Origin: Drosophila pseudoobscura
Taxonomy: Eukaryota; Arthropoda; Insecta; Diptera; Drosophilidae
Length of the DNA stretch: 64,000 nt
Direction of reading: 5' to 3'
Assembly (NCBI RefSeq): GCF_009870125.1
Contig: NC_046681.1
Span: forward strand, 7,763,001 to 7,827,000
Of this stretch, positions 36,392 to 49,363 are shown one piece after another. Under the pieces are notes generated by a model. The model was given only the letters and a program-made list of their open reading frames with translations. It was not told where the DNA came from and made no database searches. Numbering within the stretch: position 1 is the stretch's first letter; every line of letters starts with the position of its first letter. Made by a program: the position numbers and the translations under genes.

Positions 36392-37629
36392 AGGCAGCGC
36401 TGCTGCGGCCAGCGTCGCTGCGTGGGAGACGCCGACTGCGACTTGCCGTCGCTGCCGCTGCCGCTGCTGCTGCTGCTGCTGCCGCTTCCTTTGGCACTCC
36501 GGGCACTCTTCTTGGCACATTTCAAGAAGCGCCTGCCCTGCCCTGCCCTGCCACGAAACTTTTATGGCCCACAAGGGTGAAAGGTGCAACTAAAAAATGG
36601 CTGGCTCTCCTCTCTCTCTCTCTCTCTAAAACACTCATATCCAACCCGGCCCCCCTCCCTCCCCCCTACCTATGTACAAGTGTTGCAATCCGGGCGGACA
36701 TTGCACCTTTCGGACTGACACGCGATCTTCTGGGCCATATCGGCATACCAAAAGCATTCGCTGTGCCCCGTTTTATGTCTACGCTTAGAAATTCAATATA
36801 GTCCCATGCAGCCCCTGCCCCCAGGGCACCCCCCTGCCCCTGCCCCGTCACAGGCCCCCCTGGTCAATCCAATGTGGGGTTCGATGCAAGTTTTCGGTTA
36901 TTAGAGAGGTTTCAATCCGCGTTCTTATCGCACGGGCTTTGATTTATAAACAGGCGGCAATTCACAGGGAATCAAAACTAAAAACCCACTGGAATTATCT
37001 GGAAAATTTATGAAAATTATTAGAAGTATTCTATATATTTTGGTTATAGGCAATAAATTTCCAAGATTTTATCTCAAGATGCGCCCAAAAGGTACAGGCA
37101 CAGAAACACACACCTAGAACAAATTACATGTTGTTCTTCACATAAAGATACGCATCTTATCTTGTACTAAAAAAAATTTGTTATATGACAGGGCGCTTGG
37201 GCGCAAAAGGAATTTTCGAAAATTGTTAAATTGGGAAGAAGAATGGAAGATGGCACACGCTGGGGGGTGCAGTCCCAGTCCCGGTCCCAGTCCCCAGACC
37301 AGTAGAGAGCCCTCCAGTCCTCATCCGGCGGTGAGGGCTGAAAAAGATCTTCCAGCTCTGATAAGACGGATTGAAAATTGGGAAATCTTAAGCGGCAGAG
37401 AGAGAGTGAGAGAGAGAGCCAGCGTGGAGCGGGCCGGCGGCGGGGGAAGGGTGAATGAAATGGGTGAATTTCATAAATATGTTTATGATTTGTTCATAAT
37501 TTGTTGTTTGTCTTAAATACGTTCCCAGAACCCGCCAGGTTCTGTGGCCAAGCGTGTGGCTAGAGTTTCAGCTTGATTTTCTCCTCTATTTACTTTCTGT
37601 TTTCCAACATTTCCCACATGCTAGCGGCT

Positions 37630-37663
37630 CTACCTGCCCGCCCGGGGGTTTTCGGGGATTTTC
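37630..37663. promoter_or_regulatory. CAGGTAG plus two Dorsal-like sites
   Basis: A minus-strand CAGGTAG (37630-37636) is followed within 10 bases by two G-rich/T-rich Rel-type sequences, GGGGGTTTTC and GGGGATTTTC (about 37645-37663). Dorsal consensus sites have this form (GGG, A/T run, CC or C). dpp is known to be repressed ventrally by Dorsal. This is a candidate early dorsoventral module within the leader intron. Confidence 0.35.
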
Positions 37664-38797
37664 AAGCTCGGCCATTCGTCCACTCAATGAATTATGGCAC
37701 GGACTTGCCTCTCTATTCGAACTGTGAAATGTCGCAAGCCCATGCTAAAGTTCAAATTTCAAAGACCAAAAAAATACAAATAAAAATATAAATAAAGAAA
37801 CTTCGAAATGTTTCGCAAATTGACACATTTTTTATTAACGTTTCATTCCGGTTACCCAATATCATCGCACACACACACACACGCACACAATTACAGATAC
37901 ATTTGTATCTGTGCCGCACAACGTCAGCAATTAGATTGGTTAATAATAAACGCAAACGTAGACAAAACCCTCGCTGGGCCAAAGATACAGATACAGATAC
38001 AGATACAATAGAAGTAAACTGCACCGAAATCTATATTTTTGTATATAATTTATGTCCCCAGGATATTGACGTTTTTGTTTTGTCTTTGCCGCCGCTTTTT
38101 ATGTGACCATCTCTCTTTTTTTTTTTTATTCTCCACCTTTTAAGAGGGTCTCATCTTCGGAAAGTACGGTACTTTATTGTGCGGGCCAACAAAGGTCAAG
38201 CGAGTTCCTAGAACTCTGATCGACAGTCCTCAATACAATTATGATGTACGTGGAGAAATATTTTGATTAACTCTGGCGAAGGAGGCCTAGGGGTTGCAAG
38301 GGACTCAAGATTCGAGCTGGTAATCACGCCCTCTCTATAGGGATGGGGATTGGTTGATTTGAAGGATATCTGGAGTAATCTCCCCATTATAAATAATTAT
38401 TCTACAGCTTTGGAGGCAAAGAACAACTTGAAATGATATCCCCTCTCCCTTGGAAGCCACATGCATTCCTCCCCGCCCCCTCCCAGCAAACATTCCCCAA
38501 ACAATATCAAATTTTCCGTATCGAATGCCACTCTGGTTATGCAATGGTTCAGTTTTGTGTGCGGTTCTCACAGCTTGTCCAAGTTCAGATTTTTTGGGGA
38601 CACATTTACATAAGCTTAGGCTCCGTCCGAGCTGGGGGGGAAGGGGTTAGGGGGTTTGGAAAAGCGGGTGAAAATAATGCATATCGAGAAGAAAAACCCA
38701 ACGAGCTCTGGTTCGGGACTCACCTCAGTCTTATAAAGTTTCCTATGGTTGAATGATATCGCTTGATATTGGATCTTTGTGGGCCCGTTTCTGTGGG

Positions 38798-38805
38798 TAT
38801 TTATA
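38798..38805 (-). promoter_or_regulatory. TATA-box-like TATAAATA upstream of the leader donor
   Basis: A consensus TATA box on the dpp strand sits about 75 bases before the candidate donor. A start about 30 bases downstream would give an untranslated exon of only about 45 bases. It may be an alternative dpp start or a chance match within the longer leader. Confidence 0.25.
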
Positions 38806-38845
38806 CGACATGTGTTTAGTCGTTAATTTGAGCGCCGTTTGTATT

Positions 38846-38846
<1 letters not shown>

Positions 38847-38883
<37 letters not shown>
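38847..38883. repeat. (GA)18 microsatellite
   Basis: An uninterrupted GA run, CT in the dpp orientation, inside the candidate leader exon. It is a potential GAGA-factor platform. Confidence 0.95.
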
Positions 38884-38885
<2 letters not shown>

Positions 38886-39849
38886 TTGATGGATTGCCCG
38901 AAAAGCAAGCAAAATAAAAGCGACCAACTGTCTCGTCGGTCGGGGGTCTTGTCGTGGTCTGTCTATAGGCTGGGCTGACACCTTTCGTTCCACTGAATTT
39001 ATGACGTCTGCGACTGCGAGTGCCACTGCCACTGCCACTGCGAGTGCGTTATCGCGCCGTGCGGCTTTTGGTTACACTCCGATATATTTGCACAATTTAC
39101 AGATGTTTATGGCACTTGAGGCTTCCGTTCAGTACTGTTGTTGTGCCTCTCGTTTCGCTTTTCAAATAAATCACGTTTGTGTAAATATCTGATAGGGACT
39201 TCTCTCACTCTCACTCGCTCTGTATATGTATCTGTATCTGTATCTGCATCTGCATCTGTACCTGTAACTGTGTATCTGTTGCTGTTTCGGTTTCGGTTTT
39301 GGTGGCGTGCGTGTTTCGGCTACTGTATCTCCGTTTGGTTTGGTTTTGGTTTTTCGCTTGCGATAATTGTAGATAAAGTAGATCGAGTTCTTGTTGAAAA
39401 TTGTATTGCCGCACTCCAGGCGCTGGGTGTTTGTGCTTCGTGTTGTTGCTGCGGTCGGAATGCCGCGGCACATGACACTCTCCCCAGTGAGTATCTGGCA
39501 GATACACTTGTCATTCGGATTCAGTTACTTTCTTCCCGTTTGCCATTTGTCCGAGCACTCGCCGCGGCATCGGGGCCGTGTCGTAGCTGTAATCCACATA
39601 TTTTCCAAGGAGAGACTCAATTGTTTATGCAGATTTATTGTTGTTTTTGCTGGGTTTTTGTTGTTGTTTGTTTTCAATGCGCACTTCACACGCGAGAGAC
39701 AAGAGATGTATCTGTATCTCTTTGGCAGTATCTGCTGCGTGTATTTGTTTCGTATTCACAGTTTTGTTTGCCGCTGGCTGGCGGCTGTTCAGATTTCAGG
39801 GTTTCCCTTTACAACTTGTCGGTTGGCATTCCATTCCACACCACACCAC

Positions 39850-39891
39850 ACACACCGCACACACCGCACACACCGCACACACCGCACACAC
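39850..39891. repeat. Nine-base CACCGCACA tandem repeat
   Basis: About four to five tandem units. It produces a Thr-His-rich frame in the overlapping plus-strand open frames, which is an argument against those being genes. Confidence 0.9.
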
Positions 39892-40130
39892 GCACCACTT
39901 GGCAGCACACACTCATCGATTTCTTTGTTTCTGCATCAAATTTTGGAACATTTATCGCTTTTGAACGTTTGAACGCGCCGCAGTACGGATTTTCTTTAAA
40001 GCTTTCGGCTGTGTGTGTTTTTTCGTAACGTTAAGTTTTTACTTTGGCTTCCGCTCTGTGCTCTCCGTGCAGCGGAATAGTTTTAAACTCGATCAGCGCT
40101 GTGGAACGACTAACGCCTTTCTGTCTACCT

Positions 40131-40137
40131 CTACCTG
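40131..40137 (-). promoter_or_regulatory. Zelda-type CAGGTAG beside the proposed dpp start
   Basis: This is a perfect match to the CAGGTAG heptamer bound by Zelda, the pioneer activator of early zygotic genes. It lies 20 bases upstream of an initiator-like TTAGTC. dpp is known to be transcribed in the early blastoderm, so placement and orientation make sense. Binding itself is inferred. Confidence 0.45.
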
Positions 40138-41541
40138 ATTCAGATACTCAGATACAGATACAGTAACAGCCGACCGAAGCCTCTTCGGCTCGCTCGTGTT
40201 CGGCTTTCGAGCGTTCGCTGTTCGCGCCGCTCGTTTCTCGTCTTCGGGCAGCTCCACTTTGAGAGCAATACTTGAAAGAGAGAGACAGACGTTGAGACAC
40301 ACGAGAGCGCGCCCTCTCAAAGTTTTGGTTCTTGCCTCCTCCTCCTCCTCCGCCGCTTCCGCCGCCTCCTGCACATCATCATCATCGTCTTTGGGATGAT
40401 CATTATCGGGGCAATGATCATGATCACGCACCTCGTCTAGCGCCACTTTTCAGTTTCCCAGCCAGCCAGCACGACGTCAAAAATCTTCTTCGTTTCGTTC
40501 TCTCTGCCTCTGCCTCTCTCTCTCTCTCTCTTTCACTCCACTCACATTCTCACTCACACCAACAGTCAAGTCGGATGGCTCGCTCGCCGCAATTTATCAT
40601 ACAAAAGTGGAGTTTTAAGACAGAATTTCGTACAAAAGGAGACCCCCATATCATAACTAATTTTAGTAATAAATATGCCGAATATATGCTATCTTACAGA
40701 TCGTACCGACCCACTTATACGGCGGGATAAAATGTAGAATGTCGAATGTAAAATACTCTCCGGCTATTACTCGGGATTTCATCATTTGAGCGCACTCAAA
40801 TTTCATTCCCTACTTTATTCTGATTCGTTGAGGGTGGCTTATAAGAAAGGAAACACCGGAAACGTTGAGTAATATTCGCAGCTTTCTTTCAGGAATTTAT
40901 CTGCCACTTTTCGACACTCTTTGAGGACACTTTCTAACTGAAGCAACTATTTTACCGATGAATACTTTTGAAAATCGAATTTTTCAATGAACTATAAACT
41001 TAAAAATATTTTTTTTTTTGCAAGAAAGGAACAAAAGTTCCCCAAACGGCAACAATTTAGAATCTAATCGAGTATATTGTATATTCTTTGCCTTATAGGT
41101 ATGGATAACTGAATCCTACAGTTTCCTCTGGCCACCAATATCTTCTTGACTTACTTTTGTAATTCCAGAGTGTCCAAGAAAGCGACCACGAAAGCCTTAA
41201 ACCGTTTTCTTGCCGAGTTCAGCCAGTAGAGAGGGGCACATTTGAGAACCTCGCTACTCTTTTCGGGGTGTTGCACGAGCGCAATGAGCCAAGTATGAAA
41301 CCGAACTGTCTCGCCCGGTCGCGATCACGCATTCCTGGAGCTGGAGTCTGAAGCTGCCAGCCAGAAAGGCAGCCAGATCGCCTGGGCCCAGGGGCCGTAC
41401 AGCACAGGGGCCACAGGAGTGAGCGAGAGCCCCCGAGTCGAGCTGTTTTCTTTTCAAGACTCTGTGTCTGTGTTTGTATCTATGACTCGGCGGGTGTCTG
41501 TACGTGTGTTCGTGTTTAGGTAACGAAATCCTTAGCAACCA

Positions 41542-41596
41542 CACAGATACACAGATACACAGACACACACAGATACACAGATACACAGATACACGG
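41542..41596. repeat. CACAGATA tandem repeat
   Basis: Eight-base ACACAGAT units, interrupted once by an ACACAC stretch. It is one of the GATACA-family tracts upstream of dpp. Confidence 0.9.
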
Positions 41597-42036
41597 GCAT
41601 TGCACAAACAGAAAATGAAATCAAAAAGTCAGGAATTAGTATAATTTTATTGGTTGGCAAGAAGTAAAAAAAAGGGCAGCGGCCGCCATAGGAATGACAC
41701 TTGCTGGCTCTTTCACACTCGCGCACACAGATACTCTCGCTAGCACAGAGCCGCACCAATACCAGCGCACAGCAGCTAAATGCATTTTAACTGCCTTTTT
41801 TTTTAGCTGTTCTTCTGCTTCTCCCCCTGCCCTCCCCGCTGCCCCCGCTCCCGCTCCCAGAGATGACTCTTGACTTTAGTCGACTCAACCTGAAAACACC
41901 CGCGCATGCGCAGCCAACGTGACTCTGCCACAAAAGATTGTGGTTGTTGTTGCTGCTGCTGCGCCTGTGCCTGCTCCTGCTGCTGCGGCTTTTGCAGTTG
42001 TTGCCAAGACAGCAGGTGCTGCAAGCCAGCCAAGTC

Positions 42037-42063
42037 GACGACGACGACGACGACGACGACGAC
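42037..42063. repeat. (GAC)9 microsatellite
   Basis: A perfect trinucleotide run giving poly-Asp or poly-Arg/Ser in spurious frames. Confidence 0.9.
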
Positions 42064-42177
42064 GCCGGCGCTCGAATCGCGGTAGGTGGAGCCGCCTGGC
42101 TGACTAACTTGGCTCTCAGCGACTGCCTTGAACTGCAGAAGAAGGCAGGAAAGATTCTAAAAAAAACCCTCTGAAGC

Positions 42178-42403
42178 GGGAGTATAAGAAGGGGTACAAG
42201 AGGGGTAGAAGAAGGGGTATAAGAAGGGGTACAAGAGGGGTAGAAGAATAGGTACAAGAAGGGGTATAAAAGGGGTACAAGAAGGGGTTCAAAAGGGGGT
42301 ACAAGAAGGGTTACAAGAGGGGTAGAAGAAGGCTTACAAGAGGGGTACAAGAGGGGTGCAAGAGGGGTACAAGAGGGGTACAAGAAGGGGTACAAGAAGG
42401 GGT
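42178..42403. repeat. 11-12 base minisatellite, purine-rich
   Basis: About 20 tandem units of AAGAGGGGTAC and AAGAAGGGGTAC, with TAT and TAG variants. The plus strand is almost entirely purine plus a T per unit. The minus-strand frame through it reads as repeated Tyr-Pro-Leu/Ser-Thr-Pro, which explains the 202-residue open frame there. Confidence 0.95.
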
Positions 42404-45400
42404 AATATCTAACACTTTGGATAACAAGTAAATGTATCTCTGTATTCTTAGGTATGTATATTCTATCTTTGGAAGCTTTCCTCCAGGAGAGTTCTAATAT
42501 TTGAATACCACGTGTCAGAGCTTTGACGTCTTGATATCCTTGTATGTTTCTCTTACTGGAAGCCAGTCAATATAGAGTACAAAGACACTATGTGTATTCG
42601 ACTCTAGGAAGTATCTTAGATCCCTACTCAGTGGCGTCGGTGCTCGGTCGCGACGTCTGGACCGGAGGCTGACCAAATTAAGCGTTGCCAGACATTGCGG
42701 CTTTTCTCTGGTACACACACACACACATACACACACACACATACACCATATGGAACTGGCGCCAAGGCTTCTTAAGTAGCCTTTGTCCCTGTTCTTCTCT
42801 TCACTTGCCGCCGTCTGACCGGCCCTTGGCATTTCCTTCTCCCCTCCCCAGTTCCACTGTGAGCATCATATTTCCAGGCAATTTGTCAGTTATCCCTAGC
42901 CGGAAGAAACTGTTAGTAAGCACTTTAGAATCTAGCTTAGGATGCAGTTGGTTCAAAGCCGAACCTGAACCTCTGTCGTCGCTTTGGCTGCCTCACCGAA
43001 ACATGCCCAGCCCTCTGCTGGTGCTCTGCTGCTCTGCTGTTCTGCTGCTCTTGTTGCCCCAAAGTGATTCATGCCCATTGGCGCAGAGGGAACGAAAAAC
43101 GAACCACAAGAAGCGACTGACTGCAGAGATACAAAAACAAAAACAAAAAAAGAAACACACCCAGACACTCGCACAGACACAATGAGAAGAAGGCGGGATC
43201 CAAAGTTCTTCGAAATCCTTTTGTATGTTAATCGTCGAGCGCCGCCGTCTGATTTGTCCGTCGCCCAGTCCCCGTCCCAGTCCCAGTCCCATCTTTATCT
43301 GTCTCTGTCTCTGGCTCTGACTCTGACTCTCTGTGTGTGTGTGTGTGTGTTCTGAGCTCCTCCTTCGTTTTGTTTGGTTTCTTTTGCTGCTCGTTCTGCT
43401 CAGCAACTCCACTCTCACTGCATCCAGCAGATAAACAGATACAGATACATTTGCTCGATGGAATGCTGGCATTCTCTTCACTCAACTTTAATGGCATTTA
43501 ATTACCTTTCGTACGGCACTGCTTATCGGGGCCTAGGCCCGGCTCTTCGGCTCTCCGGCCTGGACCACCTCAAATCGAGTCCATGGCCCGCTATCTGGCA
43601 GGCTTATCTCATATTTTGCCATCCCTGGAACTCGAGCCCGCCATGGAACCTTCACCATCGGCGCTACTTTCACTGGCCATCCCATCCCAGTGTCGGCATC
43701 ATCCCGCCCGAAACACGAAATCCATTATCAGCTGCAGTTCATTTATCAACCTCCTGCCCCTCTCGGCTCGTGTGTCATTTGTAAACGACTTGGCCCGCAG
43801 CGGCAAGTGCTTGGCAAAAACATCTTACAGCGCAAAAACTCCTTGACACTGTTCGGAGGGGCACGAGACGGGGAAGGAGGAGACGGCTGTCTACCGACCA
43901 CATGCCAGGCCATTGCCATTGCCATTTGCCATGGCCTTTCCCTTTGCCTGGACCTGGACCTGCGACACAGCAGGATCATCATGATCCCTTTTTGCATTCT
44001 GTTGCCCCTAACACGCAACGGGGGAGTGAGTCCTAATTGTCCTGGACGCAGAGGCAGGCCTGACCTATGAGGGCTCTCACGGGGACACGTCGTGGGTGGA
44101 GAGAAAGGATATTTGCTCAGAGTCAAGCTTTGGCAGGCGGTAAGAAGCGAAGGAGTGAAGCCAAGGCAGACACTATTGTATTGTATCTTCCTCAGTCCAT
44201 CCAGAAATATAATCCACTCATTAGATGTGTGTTTGCTATTGGATTTCAATGGTTTTCATCCACAAGTAAACCTCATTAGGGGATCCTTTATCCATTTATT
44301 CGCTTTGTTTCGCAGTATTTGCTTGGTTGGAGAGCTAATCAATTAACTTCGAGCAACCTGAACAAAAGTTGCTTAACAATGCCGCTTGGCACGTGGACAT
44401 CAGCGTAGAGCCTTTCACTGCCGCCTGCCTTCAACTTGATGGAAAGGTGACAGTCACAGTCACTTCAGAAAAACAAGACAGGGAGGCAGTGGTAGTTACG
44501 GATACAGATACAGATACAGACTTGCAGAGACAGGGGCACAAAAGAAGAGGCAGCCGCAAAACTGCAGACAAACAGAGGGACAGAGGGGCAGAGGGACAGA
44601 CAGAATAAAGGAAAGACTGCGATCCGATCCGATCCGAGGCTGATTCCTACGACATCTCCGACGGACAATTGTCAATTGTTGCTCAACTGGATCTGGATTC
44701 TTGTTGGCTTTGTCTTTTGTTCAATTAAAACGTTATTATTGTGTGTTTCGTTGTTTGATGAATGACAAACTGGCTGTAAACTGCAACTGCAGTGCGACTG
44801 GGGACCCACAGTCTAAGTTGCATCTCGTGAAAGCTGATCCTTGTGTGCCCCGCTTCGGAAAACGTTTTGTAAGACGGTATGGACTGAGCTCTGGGTTCCG
44901 ATCTTGTAGTAATTTGATGCCTGCTCATCGATGTCCCTTCTTTTGTGTTCCACCGAATCGTTTGTTTGTTTATAAATTGGTAACAATGCCGCCGCCTCCT
45001 CCGATCGCCCGGCCATTAACCATCGGGATCGATGCCTGGCAAGGCTTGATTTATGCATTCTTGATGGTAACCCAACACCGAAAGCGGACAAAATTAATAC
45101 TGTGAAGCATTTTATTAGCGCCAGTTAATAATTTCCTTCAAGGAGAGTCTTTCAAATGCACTGGAGAAAATTATGACCTTTTCGATGGATTTGACAACTT
45201 GGTTTATTGGTTGTTTCTTTATACATTTCTGAGGGGATTATTTATATAATTTTGCATATTTTTGGGACTTTTTACAGGTCTCTGCCTTGGAAGGACGATC
45301 CTAGAACTTTAAAGATAGTTTTTTCGGAGAATCTCAGTTTCAGATGAGTCCCAATTCCCAAGGCTTTAATTTGGAATGATATTAGACTCAGATGAATGTC

Positions 45401-48400
45401 TTTTATTGTGTTGAACCTTTGCTAAAATCACAAATGGCATAGAATAAATGTTCCTTGAAAGTTCGTAGTCATTTTCAATGTCGTTCCATTTGATTCATAT
45501 ATTATTCCCAGTGTTGAGTGGTGGAATGGGGATGGGTATTACTTATATGTAATATAGACTGCCGTCTCATCATCCTGCCCTTGCCCGTCATCCTCGGGGT
45601 GGAGCAATACGTTTGCCTAGAGCTGGGACATGGCCACATGGCTCCCACTTGGCCACTTGGCCACTTGGCCACTCCACTTTATGGAAACAGTTTGAATTCG
45701 AATTAACACAGCGGGCAGCCCGCATGAGCATTAAAAGTCAATTGCAATTAAGTTTGGTTGGTTTCTGTATCGGAACGTGTGAGAATATCAAAGGTGAATG
45801 GGCTCGCCAGCCCTCTCGAGTGGGCCACAAATCAAATCCGCTCCAAGACGGAGCAGAGCGGAGCAGATCGGAGCGCCATCGATAAAACTTAATGGCACCC
45901 ATAACTGTTGTGGCGAATGGCAGCGTGGATCCGAAACGAGACGGGACGAAACGAGGGAATATTGCAGCATGCATTCAAATTTATTACTAATTGGGTGTGA
46001 ATTGCAACAAAATAAGGGCCGGGGGCAGGCAAGTGCAGCATGCAACATAATCGAAGCTGGTGCTAATTGATAGGTCTTTGATCTGGCGGCCTCTATTTAT
46101 TTACAGCAATTGTAAAACAACAATTCGGGCATAAAACAAACAACGGCCCGGCGGGAAGGTGGGGGGTGGAAACGGTATCTGGACGATGGGGAGTACTTCA
46201 CGTAATCGCCGTGAAAATGGCCCCGTTAGCCTGCAGCCAATCCATTCGCTGCACATCAAAATCATCATTAGCACCGCAGCACCAGCAACTTCAGAGCTCG
46301 AACTCGATTTTGGGCTCGACAAATTCCCCAAATGGCGGCATTAGTGTCAAGTGCCACGCGGAAGGGAAACATAAAATTTTATGATTTCATAAATATTTAA
46401 GCAGACGTCTCAATCTCCTGTCGAAACCCCCGTAATACTCAGATCTATGCCCCCCCCCCCACCACCCTCCGATTGCCACGCTCGAGTGGCAGATCTATCT
46501 GGCACGGTGAGGAGAACCTTGGTGTTTATACAAACTATTTCGGAACCCGCAACAGAGAACACATTAATTTACTTTGTCTTCTCCGCTTCTCCGGCTGTAA
46601 ACACTCACTTTTCCATTTGTGGCTGGCCCGTTCTTGAACGTACTCGGGGGCTGTTAATACATTAACTAATCGTAATGGCGCAATAATCGCCACTTACATA
46701 AATATTGCCTCATATTTATGGCTGATTTTTATGCATCAATACTTTATTTTAGTTATTACTTTAAATGAACTCTTGAATCGGACGCATACTAATCGGATAG
46801 AGTGTGACCAGAGGCAGAAAGGGTTAGGAAAGGGCGAATTTTACAGGTGCTGGAAGGATCCAAAGAGATCCATACTTAGAGTAATCAAACGATAAATACA
46901 ATGTTTCCTCTTCGCCCACCCAATTTTTTGGGATCTCAACAGTCAGACCTCAATTCGGAGAGTAAACATCGGCATAGCCATAAAGGTACGTTACATTTTC
47001 CATGCTCCGGCAATAGCTCTGGCTACTTTACAGCCAAATCAAAAATCCAAAGCCCATAAAATAATCGAACTAAGCGTCTACGCATCTCCAAAGCAAACAA
47101 CATTTGATTCGGGCCAAGTTTTGTTGCCAAGACGATAAAATCGTTTGAGAATCTGTCACCTTGTCGCCATAAATTCGCCGCCCAACCGCAGAGAAAACCA
47201 CAAAGCAAACGCAACACGAGGCGGCGATGAGAGCGATGAGGCAACAACCGGAACAACAACAACCACAGCATGGGAATCGAGAAGAGAAGAAGTGAAGATC
47301 TTTTGGAGAAGGCACCCATACTCGTAATAGTCTCTCTCTCTCTCTCGTACGCGTACTCGTAAATTGTAAACAAAATTATTGCAACGATTGCCAAATTAAG
47401 TGCAACCGCAAGATGAAATTCAATTTTTGCAAAATGCAATTCTGTTTGTTTGTTTAACCAGTTGTGGTTATTGTTGTTGCTGTGGCTGGGGCTGTTGTGG
47501 ATCTCACAAATTGACCCAATGAGAGGGAGGGGGGGATTCGCCTCGAATCTGCAGCGATCCACTCGCTATTGATCTATTTTTAGTGGGTACGTGTAACGTG
47601 TTTATTTATACTCGTAAGGCTTATGTTTGACATTGAAAATAATTTATAAACTTTGCCAGCACAATTTATAAACTCCACCGCTCCTGCGCTCCGACCCCAC
47701 CGGCGGAGAGCGGGGCGAGCTATTTACGAGGTTCATTCATAGGGAAGCCGCGGCACATTTGACTCATTATGAATGCATTGTACGGGTCCCCCGGTAGCCA
47801 CAGATGTGGCTCTGCTCTCCAGTATTTAACTGTAGGACCAAAAATGGTTAAAGCCATTCATGTCAGGCAGCAGCCAAAGAAGCCGCACTCGATCAGTATG
47901 CAACATGGGACAGCAACATGTTGAGCAGCCGCAATGTTGCCGCAACAATTCTGGGCAATTGCTGCGAAATGTTGCCATTGCCAGCTGGCATCTTGTAAAT
48001 GCAACGCATGACAATGAACGAAAGCTGCACCGCCCCGCACCCCACCGCACCGCACCCCCTGTCTCTGTCCCATCTTCATCCCGTTTTGGGCAGGACAAGT
48101 CGGAGAAGCTGTCCAGCTCTGTTCTAGCCTGGTCTGGTGAATGGCTCTGGCTGGACTCTGCGCCGACTGACTGACTGACTGACTGTCCACAGTGCGTATG
48201 AATGGAAGACAGGCGCTCGTCATCAGCTATGCTTTTGGAGGTGGCAGCGTGATCGTGAGTGGATCATCGGAGTATAAGCTACTCTACTTCTGTAGATACG
48301 ATTAAGTCTAAGTATTGGTAACCACGATATCGGAAAAGTTGGTTCACAGATCCATTACGGTTATAGAATGTTTCTCTCCATTTCAAAAGCATGGTCTTGA

Positions 48401-49363
48401 CCACATGCATTCCAGCTTATCGGGCGTGCATCTCCCATCTCCAATCGAAGCAATCTTCTAATTTCGCATGCAGCCGCAGACGCGGACCCGCCTCGATTGC
48501 CAGATCGCGTGCATTGCTCATATATGGCAACGGGGCGCGCATGGCGCACGTTTTAATTAGGATAATGAGTTGTTTCCGGGCTGGAGTCGGCCCAGCCCAG
48601 CCAGGAGGAGCAGAGCCCGGCCCCGGCCCCAGCCCCAGCCCCGGCCCCGGCCCCGGCAGAGATTCATTCAGTTGGCCAACTGGTTGGTCACCGAGTTGTG
48701 GCCATAAATGGAGCTACCACGTTGGAATTACAAATCGTTGTAAGTTTAATTAAAAATTAATAAATTTATGAGTTGCCATTCGCATTAGCCATGCCAATTG
48801 TTGCCTCATTGCCGTGTTCTTCGTTGATTTATGACTCGCTAGAGTCCAACAGAGAGAGAGAGACTGTCGGGAATCGCTTAGGTTCCTTGGTCCTGTCGAA
48901 TACCCACAATGACTTCAAGGCGCACCGCATTCCTCTGACGAGTGACGTACCCTTTGGCCACTTCAGTTGACTAATTACCAAGGCGATACCAAAATGATTC
49001 AGAGATTCGAGTACGTACGAAGTTGTCTGTTGACAACTCCCCGATCTTTTCGGGGATCATTCACAGATCAACAGATCTAGCCCGTTCCCAAGCTACCGGC
49101 TACGTTGGTGGCCCTCTACAGCCCCGGACTGTGGCTGCCTTCTCGGGTGCGGTGCCGAGGCCCAAACAAATACAAAATATTAGCGCTTGGCCTTTCAACG
49201 CTCGTGGTCCCTGGCGCTTAGAGGGCGCTCGACCCAGCGGCCGTCTATGGTGGATGGTAAGCCCTCGCTGGCACTCTGTCTGATGTTGTTTAATTGCCCC
49301 TCTGACAGACACACGCATGTCAAGTACAAATCAAAGCGAAAATCGAATCGTATCGGGCTCACA

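Larger units (their letters stand above)
36096..38723 (-). other. dpp: Probable dpp leader intron
   Basis: This is the interval between the exon 2 acceptor and the nearest strong upstream minus-strand donor (ACTGAG followed by GTGAGT, junction 38724/38723). It contains CAGGTAG on the plus strand at 36385-36391 and on the minus strand at 37630-37636, a minus-strand TAGGTAG near 36666-36672, and two Dorsal-like G-rich sites at about 37645-37663. It also carries GT, GA/CT and CTG microsatellites, and a (GATACA)n tract at 37984-38008. The plus-strand open frames here are low in complexity and are not supported as genes. Confidence 0.5.
38724..40111 (-). other. dpp: Candidate dpp untranslated leader exon
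   Basis: The 3' edge is a near-perfect donor (GAG|GTGAGT). The 5' edge is proposed at an initiator-like TTAGTC whose A lies at 40111, with CAGGTAG 20 bases further upstream (40131-40137). The minus-strand sequence has the A/C-rich, repeat-bearing look of Drosophila leaders and contains several short upstream open frames. If correct, the leader would be about 1.4 kb, in keeping with the long untranslated leaders known for dpp mRNAs. It includes a 37-base GA/CT run (38847-38883), a 9-base repeat (39850-39891) and GTATCT repeats (about 39228-39275). A TATAAATA at 38798-38805 could instead start a much shorter exon. The donor is more certain than the 5' end. Confidence 0.4.
40112..49363. other. 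5' dpp flank (shv side): proximal non-coding part
   Basis: No coding exon is supported. It contains GATACA-type tracts (40141-40163, 41542-41596, 43438-43449, 44501-44519), the 42178-42403 minisatellite, (GAC)9 at 42037-42063, AC/GT runs (about 42714-42742, about 43330-43350) and (GACT)n at about 48168-48184. By analogy with D. melanogaster this side should hold alternative first exons and embryonic/visceral enhancers, but I could not fix any exon boundary here. Confidence 0.45.

Noticed and set aside
39138..40028. 296-residue plus-strand open frame
   Set aside because: It is rich in repeats (GTATCT units, CACCGCACA units), has no recognisable domain, and lies antisense to the candidate dpp leader.
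41787..42395. 202-residue minus-strand open frame
   Set aside because: Its first part is a direct translation of the 11-12 base minisatellite and the rest comes from CTG/GAC-type repeats.
43228..43497. Minus-strand frames with Thr-Gly and Glu-Thr runs
   Set aside because: These derive from GT, CTGTCT and CCCAGT microsatellites; no conserved content.
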